Shown here: positions 46,241 to 58,450 of the stretch, piece by piece
How positions within the stretch are numbered: the stretch's first letter is position 1
Layout of the letters: every line of letters starts with the position of its first letter
NCBI GenBank assembly: GCA_015680685.1
Contig: MNCI01008335.1
Coordinates: 746,233 to 810,232, forward strand
DNA length: 64,000 nucleotides
Direction of reading: 5' to 3'
Source of the DNA: Gnetum montanum
Lineage: Eukaryota > Streptophyta > Gnetopsida > Gnetales > Gnetaceae
The notes under the pieces: generated by a model
What the model was told of the DNA's origin: nothing
Database searches by the model: none
The model's input: only the letters and a program-made list of their open reading frames with translations
Translations under genes and position numbers: made by a program

Positions 46241-47060
46241 TTCATTGGCTCCTCAGCATTGTGGAATAATGAGTAACATGATGTCACAACATTAGTATCT
46301 ACTTTCCTCAAGAATCTAGTAGCAGTTCAACCCATTTGTATCCCACCATTGATTTCTTCAAATTGATTGTATCATCAATAATCTAAAATGGACAAGGATG
46401 GAACCTAAAATACTCCGTCACCTTCATCAGCATGCAGTACTAGATAATATCTTGATGATTTGTTGGCAACTCTTTACCAACCAAAATACTAGAAACTACT
46501 TTTCCACCCTGTTAGAATGGGATAGTTGGGAAAATGATCTCTACTCATCATTCCAACGCATCAACCTCTTCAAAGACATCACCCTCTATCAGAATGAAAT
46601 TAAAGTTGAATGATCACTACCTCTCAAAGATTTTGAAGATGTGTCCTCTTTACCATCAAGCCTGCTAGAAGAAATGTCATGTCTGATCAGAACATGCCCT
46701 GACTGCTAGCAGGCACATACTAAGTTCTGTAGTATTCTAAGGACAATCTTAAAATCCCTCTAAGCTATGTATCTAACTATGAAGTGATGTGTGATGTGTG
46801 ATATTATTATACTATGTCATGCCTAGCATGCTAAATGATGTGATGTCATGTTTATCTAGAATATGTCGTGCCCAGCACACTATCCCGACACCTTCGACTT
46901 GTCCTATATAAGTGCCTATCCTCTTTACTTGTAAGCATCACAGGCTTAGCTAATGCAAGTTTATGATAGCTTTGGCTTTCATCTTGGCAATATACTTTTG
47001 TATATTGAAGTGTTTTAAGTAACACAAACCCTCGCTACTTATTTTAGTCTATCTAGAAGT
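46241..47060 (+). promoter_or_regulatory. pararetrovirus intergenic region with promoter-like TATA box
   Basis: After RNase H comes a short ORF (46,398-46,613) of unknown kind and then non-coding sequence. A TATATAAG box lies at 46,905-46,912, preceded by GT/GA-rich repeats (TGATGTGTGATGTGTGAT near 46,785). In layout this resembles the pregenomic RNA promoter of Caulimoviridae. Whether it is active cannot be told from sequence. A leader-like stretch follows to about 47,060. Confidence 0.55.
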
Positions 47061-47399
47061 ACAAGTTGCAATGAATGACAAATCATTGTCCTTCACTGGC
47101 TAGTGCACATTTCTTTGAAGTCTTAGCTAACTGCTCAAGGACATTCACTAATTTTTCTTGCAATCATGTCCTCATCCTCTACAGCTCCCCACTCTGCTTT
47201 GTCATCACCAATCAACTCCAACTCAAGCCATATCATTTTCCTATCACCTCATTCTTATCACACTATGTTAAATTCTACCCTTTATGCCAATACTCTTTGA
47301 GACCATCGCAAACCTTCCCATCTCATCATATGTATTTATATGATCCATAACTTCATCTAGTTTAGCTTCTATCTTATTTAAATTCTTACTACAATAAGC

Positions 47400-47687
47400 T
47401 GACCAATGTAATAAATAATTCAATTATCCTACCTTTCATTCTTATTGTAGGCGACTAAACTCTTAAAACAAAAAATAAGAAAATTCATGTATGTCAATTA
47501 CACTTAAACATACCCTTGAGCCTCACAAGTGTAGTCGAGAAGACAACGAACATTCTCAATGTCCATTTCACTTCCTAGAAGAACTAGTATACTAGAGAAC
47601 TATAGGTCCATAGAATTCAACTAGATAGCATGCAAATGTCTTAGTGATTCATATTGTTGGACGTAGGGGTTACCTTGTCGCTCATCA
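47400..47687 (+). mobile_element. 5' LTR remnant of the Athila-like element
   Basis: From about 47,400 the sequence aligns with the right part of the LTR at 56,006-56,840, with shared GTAGGCGACTAAACTC, ACAAGTGTAGTCGAGAAGACAA and CTTAGTGATTCATAT. It ends in CA at 47,687. About 550 bp of the LTR is missing on the left. Confidence 0.85.
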
Positions 47688-47688
47688 T

Positions 47689-47708
47689 TGGCACCATTAC
47701 CAGGGACC
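47689..47708 (+). other. primer binding site of the Athila-like element (tRNA-Asp type)
   Basis: TGGCACCATTACCAGGGA lies one base after the LTR. It matches the tRNA-Asp-complementary TGGCGCCGTTGCCGGGGA used by Athila/Tat elements, apart from four G-to-A or C-to-T changes. Confidence 0.8.
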
Positions 47709-48686
47709 TTTTAGTTGTTTTGTGTGCTATCTAGAATTTAGTGAAAATTATTTAAGTTATTGGAATGAACCTTAGAGTCACATCACATTTTAAGATTACT
47801 ACAACAAACTTTTAAAGCACACTGCATTTTTATCATCTCATTGTAATGTCTTCTTCTCATGAGAGTACTTCTTCACCCAAGTCTGATGGAGCTCAACCGC
47901 TGATGCCTCAACAATATTGAATGGTATATGCTCAATAGGAGGTTGTTAGATAACAGGCAGGACCCTTTCGAGGGAGTTCATGGGCCCAAGCCGAAGGATT
48001 CATTTGAACCCTAGGGAACCTGGTCCTTGTCATATTTTTTTTTGCAAGGCAAGCTATCACCTACCAACCTTTTAGATGACTTACCACGGGCCATCCAGGC
48101 TTTAGGTATTCACTGGCTTCTTTTTTGAATGCATCCTCACAAGCAGATTGAAGAAAATAGTTTTTTTCGAAAAGAAGACTCATCTCGGTCTACGACGGTT
48201 AGTACTACTCCATTACCATTTCACATTTTGATATACTAACATTTAACCTTCATCCTACATTAGGATGAATAGTTGCGGTGGCATGACATGGAGGGCAACA
48301 TTGTGTTGTTGCTTGATCAATCTATTCCTGCAATGCTTTACCAAACACTTATCTATCTAGGTCTTTATGAACATCATGCTAAGTATGTTGTGTAAGACAA
48401 TGATGCTAGGGATTATTGTCCCACAGAGACACATCTCCAGGATCTCTAGTTAGATTAGCATCACGAATTTGTGAAGGGAAAAAGATTTAATGACTCCCCA
48501 TTCCTACTAGACAAAATGATGGTGGGGAACCCTTCTCTAGGGGTCTTCCATTAAGTGAAATTCCTCTCTTTGACTTTGATGATGAAGGTCAAAACTAAAG
48601 CTTATAGTCCATAATTCACAATCTTGGTTTTGGTAAGAATGGATTCAATGACAAAGAAGGATCCAAAGAGGTAAGTTAAGGTAAAA

Positions 48687-49570
48687 ATGCAGACAAGAAA
48701 CAAGATTGTGATCATGGTCACAATTTCTGAAGAGGTGGTAGTAGGCATCGTGATGGTGCTAGTCCTTCTTTTTCTTCACCTTCTTCATCATCATCATCTT
48801 CTTCTTCTTGCTCTAATTGTAATCGTAGGAGGTGAGACTGTGATGGAGGTGAACAAAATGACCAACAGGATTGAAATGACCATCAAGAAAGGCAAGAACA
48901 AGGGCATGGACATTCAAGAGAGGCACATCACCATGAATGAAGGGGTAGTAGAGAGCATTGTAGGCCCCATGATCAAGGCCTCAATGAGCCTTTGCTTGCT
49001 ACCCAAAGTATGCTCAATATTATAGAGGCAATACAAATTTCAACAAGGCATGTGAAAGATAGTTGGATCAAAAGGCTAGACATGAACAATATTCCTTAGT
49101 TCAAAGAGGGAGATAACTTTGATCCACAGAACCATCTCCAAGCTTTTCAAGATGCATGTGCCTTACAGAATATAGAAAATGAGTGGCAAAAAATTAAGTT
49201 GTTCCCAAGGACACTCATCAGAGAAGCAGAGAATTGGTACTGGTCCTTAGAGCTAGAATCTATCATATGATGGAGTACCATGCTTGAATTGTTTAATGAT
49301 AAATATCAAACATACTCCAAAGTTTCCAACTTGAGAAGGAAAATCCAATGAAGAAAACAAGGAACACACAAACCCTTGGATGCCTCCATTGGTCAATACT
49401 ATTCCTTAATGCACAAATGTCTTGCCCATGGTTATTCTCAATTGGGTCAACTTCGCCATATTGTAGATGGGCTTCGATTAGAAACAAGGAGAACCCATGG
49501 TGTCTATGCCTAGGGGTGACCATTAAAATTAAGTATCCATCGTATACAAAGATTAATCGAGTAGGTAGCT
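48687..49570 (+). pseudogene. Athila-like Gag remnant
   Basis: At about 49,080-49,330 the plus strand reads a Retrotrans_gag domain: FKEGDNFDPQNHLQAFQDAC, LFPRTLIREAENWYWSLELE, MLELFNDKYQTYSKVSNLRR. Stops occur at about 49,099, 49,270 and 49,350. The ORF before it (48,687-49,025) is low complexity. A continuation with PYPPLIPAHVPPSLAQLPHA near 50,350 is a Pro-rich spacer. Confidence 0.7.
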
Positions 49571-51229
49571 AAAGAGAAGGACAAATTAAAAAAAAAAAGA
49601 AAGTGTAGAAGAGTATAATCATGATCCTTCCATTCGCAAGAGGGAGGTTCAATTCTGCGATAGCAAGGATGAATCTACATCTAATGAGGTGGTAAATAGG
49701 AAAACCTTGCCACTCAAAAAATTTTAATATGAAATTATAACCAAGGTAGATTAGTTATGGGGCTCTATGGATAGCAGATTCCAAGTTTTTCTAAAAATTG
49801 CTAAAGAGTCCAAAGAATAAGGTAGTGATCGTGAGCACAGGAGGCACAAGGAAGTTGAACATGCTTATCACAAGGATAAGAACAAGATTGCTATAGTAGA
49901 AAAAATTGCAGAAAGTGAATTAGATGATGGTGGTGGGTGTGACGTCTATCAGTATGAGAATCCTAAAGGATGTTGCCCCATAGTGTCACATCTATAGGAG
50001 TCTGAGGTGTATGCTTTAAATCCATGACTAACTCAAAGGAAAACATCCAGAAGATTACCTTATCCTCAAGGTAATTTCAGGTAGTTCCACCACCAACAAC
50101 AATATTATCCAAGTGGAGCTTTACCACAATCATATGAGTAGTATCAACAATGGTAGCAACCACAATCATGGACGCTAGCACCACCTAGGCAGCAAAACCC
50201 TTATCATCAGCTTGATCCATATGGTTACTATGTTCAACAACCCTTGTCTCCATGTGACTCCTCTAGTCATGTCTCTACTTTCCAACCTCACTACCACCCT
50301 TTTGATTCTTATCGAACTCAACCTCCACATGAAAGAAAGGATATCACCTCTTATCCTTATCCCCCTCTTATCCCTGCACATGTTCCTCCTTCACTTGCCC
50401 AACTACCACATGCTCCACCTATGTAGGATGAATTACAAGCTCAACCATGTCAATGCAATGCTACTAGGGCTGTTAATCTACAATTGGATAATCAACTGAG
50501 TGGGTTGAATACTCAATCAAAGAAAAGACCTTTCTTTTGACCTCATAATCCTCCTAAGCCCTTACATACACCCGTGGTTGATAATCTTGTCCCTGCATCT
50601 TCCTTTGTATCACATACCTTCGAATCCCCTTCAAACCAAAATCTGCCTAGGATCCATACCATCATGCATGCTGTAAGCATAGACACCAGAAACTAAGGAA
50701 GGTTTCCAACATGAGTTGTAAAGTAAGCATCTATCTTTGCATGCAAGCAGTGTGCACCAGAAAAAAAAAATCCAAAGATGTATGTACATAGTAGCCACAA
50801 AAATGGAGGGCACCAAGTGGCTGATTGCTGATTCTGAGAGTAGCACACTTTACATGGAACCAATAGAGAGCCTAACATGTGCATATGTTGTATGAATGGA
50901 TGAACTAAAGTAAGTTCATCATTAACTCTTTGATGATACAAATGATGATACTCACTAGGGAGAGTTGGAAATTCCTGAAAGTTTCAAGCAAGAGCCCCTT
51001 GAATTGAAAATGCTACTAGCCAGAATGGAATATGCATTTTTTAAAAATGGAAAGCTAGTCATAATCGATGCAAATCTTGCTCCAGAGCAGAAAAAGATGC
51101 TTTTGAAGGTAGTTGAAAAATGGTCAAGAGCTTTTGCTTGGTCATATCCTAAACTCACAAGGATTGATCCTAGGATATGTCAGCATTGCATCTACACTGA
51201 TCTGGCCATGAAACCAAAAAGATAGCCAT

Positions 51230-51990
51230 AAAGGTGATTGAACCCAAAATTGAAGTAGATCATCAAGGAGGAAATAGAGCAACTCCTCAAGGTGGGGTTC
51301 ATTTATCCCATTGTGGATAGTGAGTGGGTTAGTCCACTCATAATTATGCCAAAAAGGGTGGCAAGTGGTGGGTCTATATCGATTTTTGGCTACTAAATAT
51401 GGAAACATTCAAAGATCATTTTCTGTTGCCATTTGTTGATCAGGTGCTAGACACAATATCTAGGCATTGTTACTATAGTTTTCTAGATGGTTATAGTGGC
51501 TATCACCAAATTTAAATTGCACCAAAGGACCAAGCCAAGACAACATTCACGAGTTCCTAGGGGACTTTTTCATATTGTAAGATGCCATTTGGTCTATGCA
51601 ATGCTCCTATTACATTCCAAAACTTAGTTTTAAGAATTTTTCAATAACAAATTGATAGTGGTGTAGAAATCTTCATAGATGACTTCTTCACTTATGAAGC
51701 TACATTTGAGCAAGCCATGGACTACTTTGAGTAAGTGCTAAAACAATGTGTTGAAACCAACTTATGGCTCAATTGGCAAAAAAGTCATCTAATAGTATAG
51801 GAGGGCATTGTATTGGGGCATAGAATATTGCAAGTAAGGATCGAGGTAGACCTTGAGAAAATAAGAGTCATCTAAAAAATAACCTACCAACTAGAAACTG
51901 TCAAAGATGTTTGGTCATCCCTTGGACATATTGGCTACTACTGACAATTCATAGAGAATTTCTCTAAGATCGTAAAACCATTAGTGGAGC
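51230..51990 (+). pseudogene. Athila-like reverse transcriptase remnant
   Basis: Motifs are spread over shifted frames: EIEQLLKVGFIYPIVDSEWV, FKDHFLLPFVDQVLD, YYSFLDGYSGYHQI, CKMPFGLCNAPITFQN, EIFIDDFF (the catalytic box, with Asp-Asp kept) and KQCVETNLWLNWQKSH. The set is typical of gypsy RT of the Athila/Tat side. Stops and shifts exclude function. Confidence 0.82.
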
Positions 51991-52019
51991 TAACAAAGAA
52001 AGATGCTCCCTTTGTCTAG

Positions 52020-52480
52020 ACCTCAGAATGTATAAAAGAATTCTAGTAGCTAAAAGAGAAACTTGTAGAAACTCTAATCCGATAAGCACCTAACTAATCC
52101 AGACCATTTCATATCATGACGGATGCATCAAATTATGCCTTGGGAGCTATGATTACATAGTTAGATGATAAGAAACATTCACACTACATCCACTGTGCTA
52201 GCCGAAGCATTGTGGGTGCACAACTAAACTACACCACTACAGAGAAAGAGTTGATGGCAGTGGTGTTTGCTCTAGAGAAATTTAGGCATTACATGCTTGG
52301 ATACAAGGTGTTTATGCACATAGACCATAGTGTCATCTCCTTTCTAATGAACAAGCCAATGATGAGCCCTCGTGCCATATAGTGGTTGGTGATCTTGCAA
52401 AAATTTGATCTTACAATGATAGATTGAAAGGGCATTGAGAATGTGATTATTGATCACTTGTCTCTATGGCGATGGGACAA
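52020..52480 (+). pseudogene. Athila-like RNase H remnant
   Basis: The block reads TDASNYALGAMIT, ASRSIVGAQLNYTTTEKELM, AVVFALEKFRHYMLGYKVFM and HIDHSVISFLMNKPMM, the single RNase H of gypsy elements, with stops. No second RNase H was seen, unlike the Tat element at 22-41 kb. Confidence 0.82.
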
Positions 52481-52719
52481 CAAAAAGGAAAAAGATTTGT
52501 TATTAGATATGTTTCCTAATGAACTCCTCTTTGTTGGAGCTATAACTAAACAATTGCTCAATGAGCTTAAATGGTATAATGGCATTCTCAACTATCTTCT
52601 CACTTAGGATATGCCACAAGGGTTGGACCACTGGAAGAAACAACAGTTTCTTCATCAGGTAAAACACTTCATGGAGATCAATGGACAACTCTACAAGGTG
52701 TGCACTGATGGCCTGCTTC

Positions 52720-53830
52720 ATTGGTGTGTCCCTAATGTTGATTAATTACATGTTACCTACGATGCTCATGGAGGTCTTTGTGGAGGACACTATGTTGGGA
52801 GATGCATGGCCATTAAAATTCTGATGGCAGGGTACTATTGGCCAACAATCTTCAGAGATGCTCACCATTATGTCAGCTCTTGTGAACAATGCTAACAAGA
52901 TGGTGGAATGACTACTCGAATGGAAGGACCTCAATAATGGATTCAACCATTAGAACCCTTCGACATCTGTGGCATTGATTTCATGGGTCCCAACATGCCC
53001 ATGTCAAATGAAAAGGCATACATAATAGTCGTTGTTGACTATTGTATGAAATGGGCAAACGCAGCAACTATAATCAACTGCATATCTTCTACTGTTACTT
53101 GGTTTGTACAACAAAATGTTTTATATAGGTTTGGTGTGCCACATGTATTAATTTTTGATAACAGAACTCAGTTTACAAGAACTACTTTTCAGAAGCTCAT
53201 GCAATGCTTGGGGGATGAACACAAACTCACAACATCTTACCATCCCCAAGCTAATGGTCAAGCTAAGGTTACCAATAGGGAAATCACAAGAATACTAATA
53301 AGAACTGTTAGCAAGTATAGGAATGACTGGAGCACAAAACTCAATGATGCCCTTTGGACCTACTGCTCAAGATGGAAACTTCCTATAGGCTACTCTCCCT
53401 ATGAGCTTATGTACAAAAAATTACCAACACTTCATATTCAATCCAAGCTTCATACACTTTCAATAACCTATGACCTTAACCTTGACTTGAGTCTAGCACA
53501 AAAATAAAGACTAATAAATCTCAACCTGCTAGACGAAAACTGATTGGTAGCCCTATCATCTAATGAGTTGCAAGGCCTACTACAAAAATTATCATGACCT
53601 AAAAATTAAAAAATTCAAATTCCAACTAGGAGATAAGGTTCTCTACTAGAACCCCACACATGTACCTCAATGAACTAAGTTCCAAATGTTGTGGGAAGGA
53701 CCTTACATCATTTACAAAACTTTTTCTTTTGGGGCCATGATGATCTACAAACCTGAGAACCTAGACAAGAGACAGCTGGGCAACATCCAACAAATCAAAC
53801 CTTTCCATGAGCATAAGCCAGCAAATATAA
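52720..53830 (+). pseudogene. Athila-like integrase remnant
   Basis: The zinc-binding part (DAHGGLCGGHYVGRCMAIKI, then CEQC) is followed by the core, open from 52,983 to 53,507. The core has FMGPNMPMSNEKAYIIVVVD, NRTQFTRTTFQKLM (second catalytic Asp changed to Asn) and SYHPQANGQAKVTNREI. A C-terminal part (LWEGPYIIYKTFSFGA) follows at 53,686. The 174-codon core is the longest intact piece of this element. Confidence 0.85.
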
Positions 53831-53929
53831 TAAACACTTCATTGGATGGACAAACATGCTCAGTATTTCAAATCTCCTCCTTTCAACTTAGTCATGGGGG
53901 AGATGGCCACCCATGCTAATCATCTTTTT

Positions 53930-54460
53930 GTTTTACACATTTTTTGTTTTACAACCTTTTGTTTTATACATTTTTTAATTATTTTACATATTTCTATTTT
54001 ACACCATTGTTAGTACATTTTCTATTTCTTGAATATTTTAGACTTTCTTTTATTTTCTAATGTTTTGGTAATAAGTGCCAAGTACAATAGTAATGTGTTG
54101 CTTGATGGTGGTATGTATTATCTTATTATTTGATTGTTGGTATCTGGTTTTCGACTTTGAATTTATCGATAATTAGGACATGGTTTCTTTTTCATGTAAT
54201 AAGCAATGAGTCCATAATATCCACCCATCCACAAACTCTCTAGTTTTTCTTATTATGGAAAAATGCAGTTCCTTTTTCATTAACAAAACTTTAATAAATT
54301 TGTGACTTTGGTAGTTTCCAGAATTGGAAAGGATTCAAAGGTTTGAACAAGGTGTGGCTTCAAGGAAATTTAGTATTCTTTGTGCTTTTTTGTTTGCTTA
54401 GGTGCATGGGTGTTTTTATGGATTTCTTACCATTCCATGTCAACCAATAAAAAGAAGTTG
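53930..54460. other. non-coding 3' region of the Athila-like element
   Basis: The sequence is T-rich with several TTTTACA repeats and no coding sequence. Confidence 0.5.
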
Positions 54461-54465
54461 AATAA

Positions 54466-54815
54466 GTCTTTGCATGGTGTGGTTCTCATCAAAATAAAAA
54501 TAAAAATAAAAAACAAAAGAAAAAAGATGAGAATTCAAAGCACACCCCTTAGACAAATTAAATGCATGTGTCTTTGCATGGTGTGGTTCTCATTAGAAAA
54601 AAAAAGAGAAAAAAAAAATTCAAAGCACACCCCTTTAACAAAATAAATGCATGTATCTTTGCATAGTGTGGTTCTCATTAGAAAAAAAAAAGAGAAAAAA
54701 ATAAATTCAAAGAACACCCCTTAGACAAAATAAATGCATGTGTCTTTGCATGGTTTGGTTTCCATTTCAGAAAAAACTAATGGGAATTTAAAGCACACCC
54801 CTTAGACACAATCAT
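54466..54815. repeat. tandem repeat array, four units
   Basis: Units start with TCTTTGCATGGTGTGGTTCT at about 54,468, 54,571, 54,655 and 54,741. Each continues with an A-rich AGAGAAAAA tract and CAAAGCACACCCCTTAGACA. The period is 85-103 bp, varying with the A-tract length. It lies in the 3' untranslated part of the Athila-like element. Confidence 0.85.
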
Positions 54816-56005
54816 GGACTACAAGCACTGGTTATGAGACTAGTCCCCTATAACTAAGGCCCTTTCTCATTTTTTACTTCTCTTTTCATCTCTAATAAGG
54901 AATGGTGGTTGTTCTGTGGGAGCACTCTTGTGTCTCAAGGGATGGACTGGTCTTAGAATGACGACGCGAAGTCACTAAATGTGGTTTTTTTTGGTCTGGA
55001 CTAAGGATGGATCCTATTAAGCCATTTAACCACAAATTCCACAAGGGGCTTCATGTGACCTTAATCAGGAACTCCATTCCACTCTCCCTCATCCATCTAT
55101 GCTTTCCATGTTTCACCTCACTGCCAATTTCATGTTCTTGTTTGATGTTCTAGTTTAATGTGTCAAAATTCTTAGTTTGTTTCTTTTGGGTTTTTGTACT
55201 TAACCTTCTATAATCATTAATCATCCACGAAGTCCACGAACTCTTTGGTTTGAAGTTATGCAAGGGCATAAAGTGCCTATTCTTGCTTTGGGGAGGACCC
55301 ACTTGCATATCTTTTGGTTGGGTTAGTTCTGTTCTTTACCCTTAGATACTCTTACAATCAAATTCTTTTTATTTACCCCATCAATGACATCCAATTATGC
55401 ACATCTTCACAATAGTTTTTAGTGAGCCTTCCTTTTTGTTGTTGTGAATTCTTACACCCTCTTCAAATATTTCTGTGTGTTAAAATTTTTCAAATTTAAT
55501 GGACCGCTTATATATTTAACCCTATTTGTTAGCCTTCCTACTAACACTACTAAAGGAATCAATCTACCACAAGCATAACTTAGCCAAGTGTAACCATTGA
55601 CGAGATGAGGCATTTAACAGCTATGTATTACACATTGCATACTAATTCATGATTCTGTTATGATTGTAGTGGGAAGCATAATCTGGAAGGGGATTACCTT
55701 CACCAAGGATGATGCAATAGTACCACACAATGAGGACCATTCATGATCGTTGGATCTTCTCTCTCATTCTTCTACTACCAAGAGGTGTTTGATGTTAGTG
55801 TTATCCAAGGTGTTCCCTTATCTTAACATGAACATCCAATGTTGTAAAGATTGTATCTCTATACACTTGGGCACTGAGACATTGTTATTCCATTTGAGTC
55901 AATTTTTATGTTAGTCAACAATCCCATACCTACTAAATATTTTGGAAATTACTTATTCCTCCTCTTCTTCACTCAAGGATGAGTTTTCATTTAGTTGTGG
56001 GGGTA

Positions 56006-56840
56006 TGTTGAAGTGCATTTGTTCATTTCATCTGACATCAAGTATCCGATGTTGGGGTCTTGATGCGACATCATGTATCTGACATTAGGGGGTATACTCT
56101 GGCCTAAAAATATAGTGCCTAGGCTCCCAATGTGGTAGTCAATTTTCAGTTTTCAGTCAAAGTAGTTAAGCTCTTGCAGTTTGTTTTCTCCAAAGCTAGA
56201 ATATTTTTTGAGTGCCTATAGAAGGGGTCTCAGTGTGTATGGTTCTTTGTTCAAACATTGATGTACCTTAGCACAGCAGTGTGATGGGAATAAAATGAAC
56301 TCTTTTGATAATCCTTGTAGCATTGAAAATAGATTAATATTTCTTTTAATGCATTTTACTTTCATGCACTCTACTTTAATGTATTTGAATTAAGCAATTA
56401 CTTTTTAGAAGTTAATGAACATAAGCATGACCACTTTGAACATAAATATAGTACTTGGTAACCTAGCAATGCTTAACATTTGGTAGCCTAGCAGCACTAT
56501 ATGTAGTCAAGATGTGTCCAGGAAAGTGGGGTGGTTACTTATGTTAGGTTAGTTAGACCATAAATGAACTAGATCTTAAATTATTCTACGTTTCATTGTT
56601 GTAGGTGACTAAACTCTTAAAACATAAATAAGAAAAATCATGTACCTCAATTGCACTTAAACCATATCCTTGAGCCTTACAAGTGTAGTTGGGAAGACAA
56701 TGAACATTTTCAACGTCCATTTCACTTCGTAGAAGAACTAGTGTACTAGAGAACTATAAGTCCATAGAATTCAATCGAATCATGCATAAACACCTTAGTG
56801 ATTCATATGGTTGGGCATAGGGGTACCTTGCCACTCATCA
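56006..56840 (+). mobile_element. 3' LTR of the Athila-like element
   Basis: It starts TG after the polypurine tract and ends CA in CCACTCATCA, matching the end of the 5' remnant. The first 100 bp contains repeated GACATCATGTATCTGACAT-like words. Related LTRs occur at 865, 57,197, 58,257 and 59,044. Confidence 0.87.
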
Positions 56841-57196
56841 CCAATCTAAAGAATATTTAAAGTTTATGTTTTGTCAAGCTATTTAATTTTTCATTAGTTT
56901 TTCAAAGAGCCAAGTAACAAATTGTTAGTCTTCTTAATTTCATTAAGCATATGGAAATTTTCTTACACCATTTAATTCTCATAGATGTTCTTTTTGTTGA
57001 AATCAATCTTTTTAATCATAACAAGGAATTGGTATTATAAATAGGTAATAAGATTAACATTCAACCAATTACATATTTTAATCTTTCTAATTTTTGTAAC
57101 TTTTAACATCGTGAAATACATTTGTTGAATGTTTGTTTATTTCTCCCTAAGAAAAAAAATGCCAATGAAAAGAGAAAGCATTTTGAAGTTGATTGA

Positions 57197-58109
57197 TAAA
57201 ACCTTTTATGTCGAATGATGTGATATCATATCTACGATATCATATCCCTACTTACATCATCGTACATATGCTGTAGTGTGGATGGGTCCTAGTCATTACT
57301 ATAAATACCAACCCACCATTGTGTCAAACAAACAACTTTTGGCCCAACATTTAGGCAAATTCTTGTAGTTTGTTTATGTGATTTACACTTAGCAATATAG
57401 TAAATGCCTACACTATGGTGTTTAATAGTTGTATAGAATATTTGTTTGAGTGAATTGTTCTTAGGAACAATTCATGACTGAAAATAAAGATCGAGATTAT
57501 TTTTTACCATTGCAACATTCTACTTAATTTACTTTCCTTTTACTTTGTTAATTTCTTACTTAGTATAAATTTACCTTAGAGCAATTTTACTTTTCTTAAG
57601 TCATTTATAGTTTCTAAGTACTTTACCTTTCCACTATTCCTTAGTAAGGAAATATAAGCACGATTGGTTTCAAGTAGATAGTGTAATCATTTGGTAACCT
57701 AGTGGTGAGTTTACTTGATTCGCTCAGTAGTGGATTCACTTGGTAATCCCAATGATGATTACATAAGCCCAAGATGTAAATATAAAACTAGGAATGGATA
57801 CTTATTATCATAGGCTAGAATAGTCTCTTTATTTTCATCATACTTAGACTTAGATTGTATTACTCTATTTTAACCATGTTTAAACTTAGTCATAGTTTGA
57901 GCCAAAAACATCATCATATCATATGCCTCATTGAGAGTTAAACCATATAATTTGAACTTCGCTAACTCATCATGAGAAAACAATGATTGTGAACTGAACA
58001 TCAATTACTTGGATACTTACATTGTCCATCCACAGATTACCATCTAGTCATGCATGAACACTTGTGACTTATATGGTAGAGTGTTTGAATACCCAAATGC
58101 TTATCATTG
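57197..58109 (+). mobile_element. solo-like LTR of the same family, forward
   Basis: It has the U3 words GATATCATATCTACGATATC near 57,215, TATAAATA near 57,300, an AATAAAGATCGAGATTATT block near 57,485 shared with the reverse LTR at 59,600, and GGTAACCTAGTGGTGAG near 57,700. It ends near GCTTATCA at 58,109. Boundaries are approximate and no internal region adjoins it. Confidence 0.65.
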
Positions 58110-58249
58110 ATGATAGGAAAAAGCAATTTGAAGTTAAACATACATAAAATCAAGTTAATGTTAATGATGATAATGATCAAATGACATTAAAGAAACCAAA
58201 AAAAATACAATATTTTGTAAATACTTTTACTTCTATTATAAAAAGTATT

Positions 58250-58450
58250 GATTAGTGATGAGTGGCAAGTAGACCCTACACCCAAACATATGAACCACAA
58301 ACATTACACACAATCTGATCGAATTCCAAGGACTTCTAGGTTTCTACGTACACTGGTCTATGAGGTGAATCAATTTTTGCAATCATTGTCTTCCCAATTA
58401 CACTTGTGAGTACAAGGGTATGGTTAAGTATAACTGAGGCATATGATTTT
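58250..58450 (-). mobile_element. LTR end fragment of the same family, reverse
   Basis: GATGAGTGGCAAGTAGACCC is the reverse complement of the conserved LTR end. The fragment continues with GTCTTCCCAATTACACTTGTG and is lost at about 58,450. Confidence 0.65.

Larger units (their letters stand above)
47689..56005 (+). mobile_element. Athila-like Ty3/gypsy element, internal region
   Basis: The internal region runs in the plus sense from the tRNA-Asp-type PBS to a polypurine tract (TTGTGGGGGTA) at 56,005. Gag, RT, RNase H and integrase can be followed, all with many stops. About 2 kb between integrase and the 3' LTR is non-coding, as in Athila elements that lost their env-like ORF. The RT and PBS types support Athila, and the lineage call is moderately sure. 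Confidence 0.82.

Noticed and set aside
52983-53507. The 174-codon integrase core as an intact gene
   Set aside because: The second catalytic Asp is Asn, and the frames on both sides are broken, so it is only a well-preserved stretch of a dead element.
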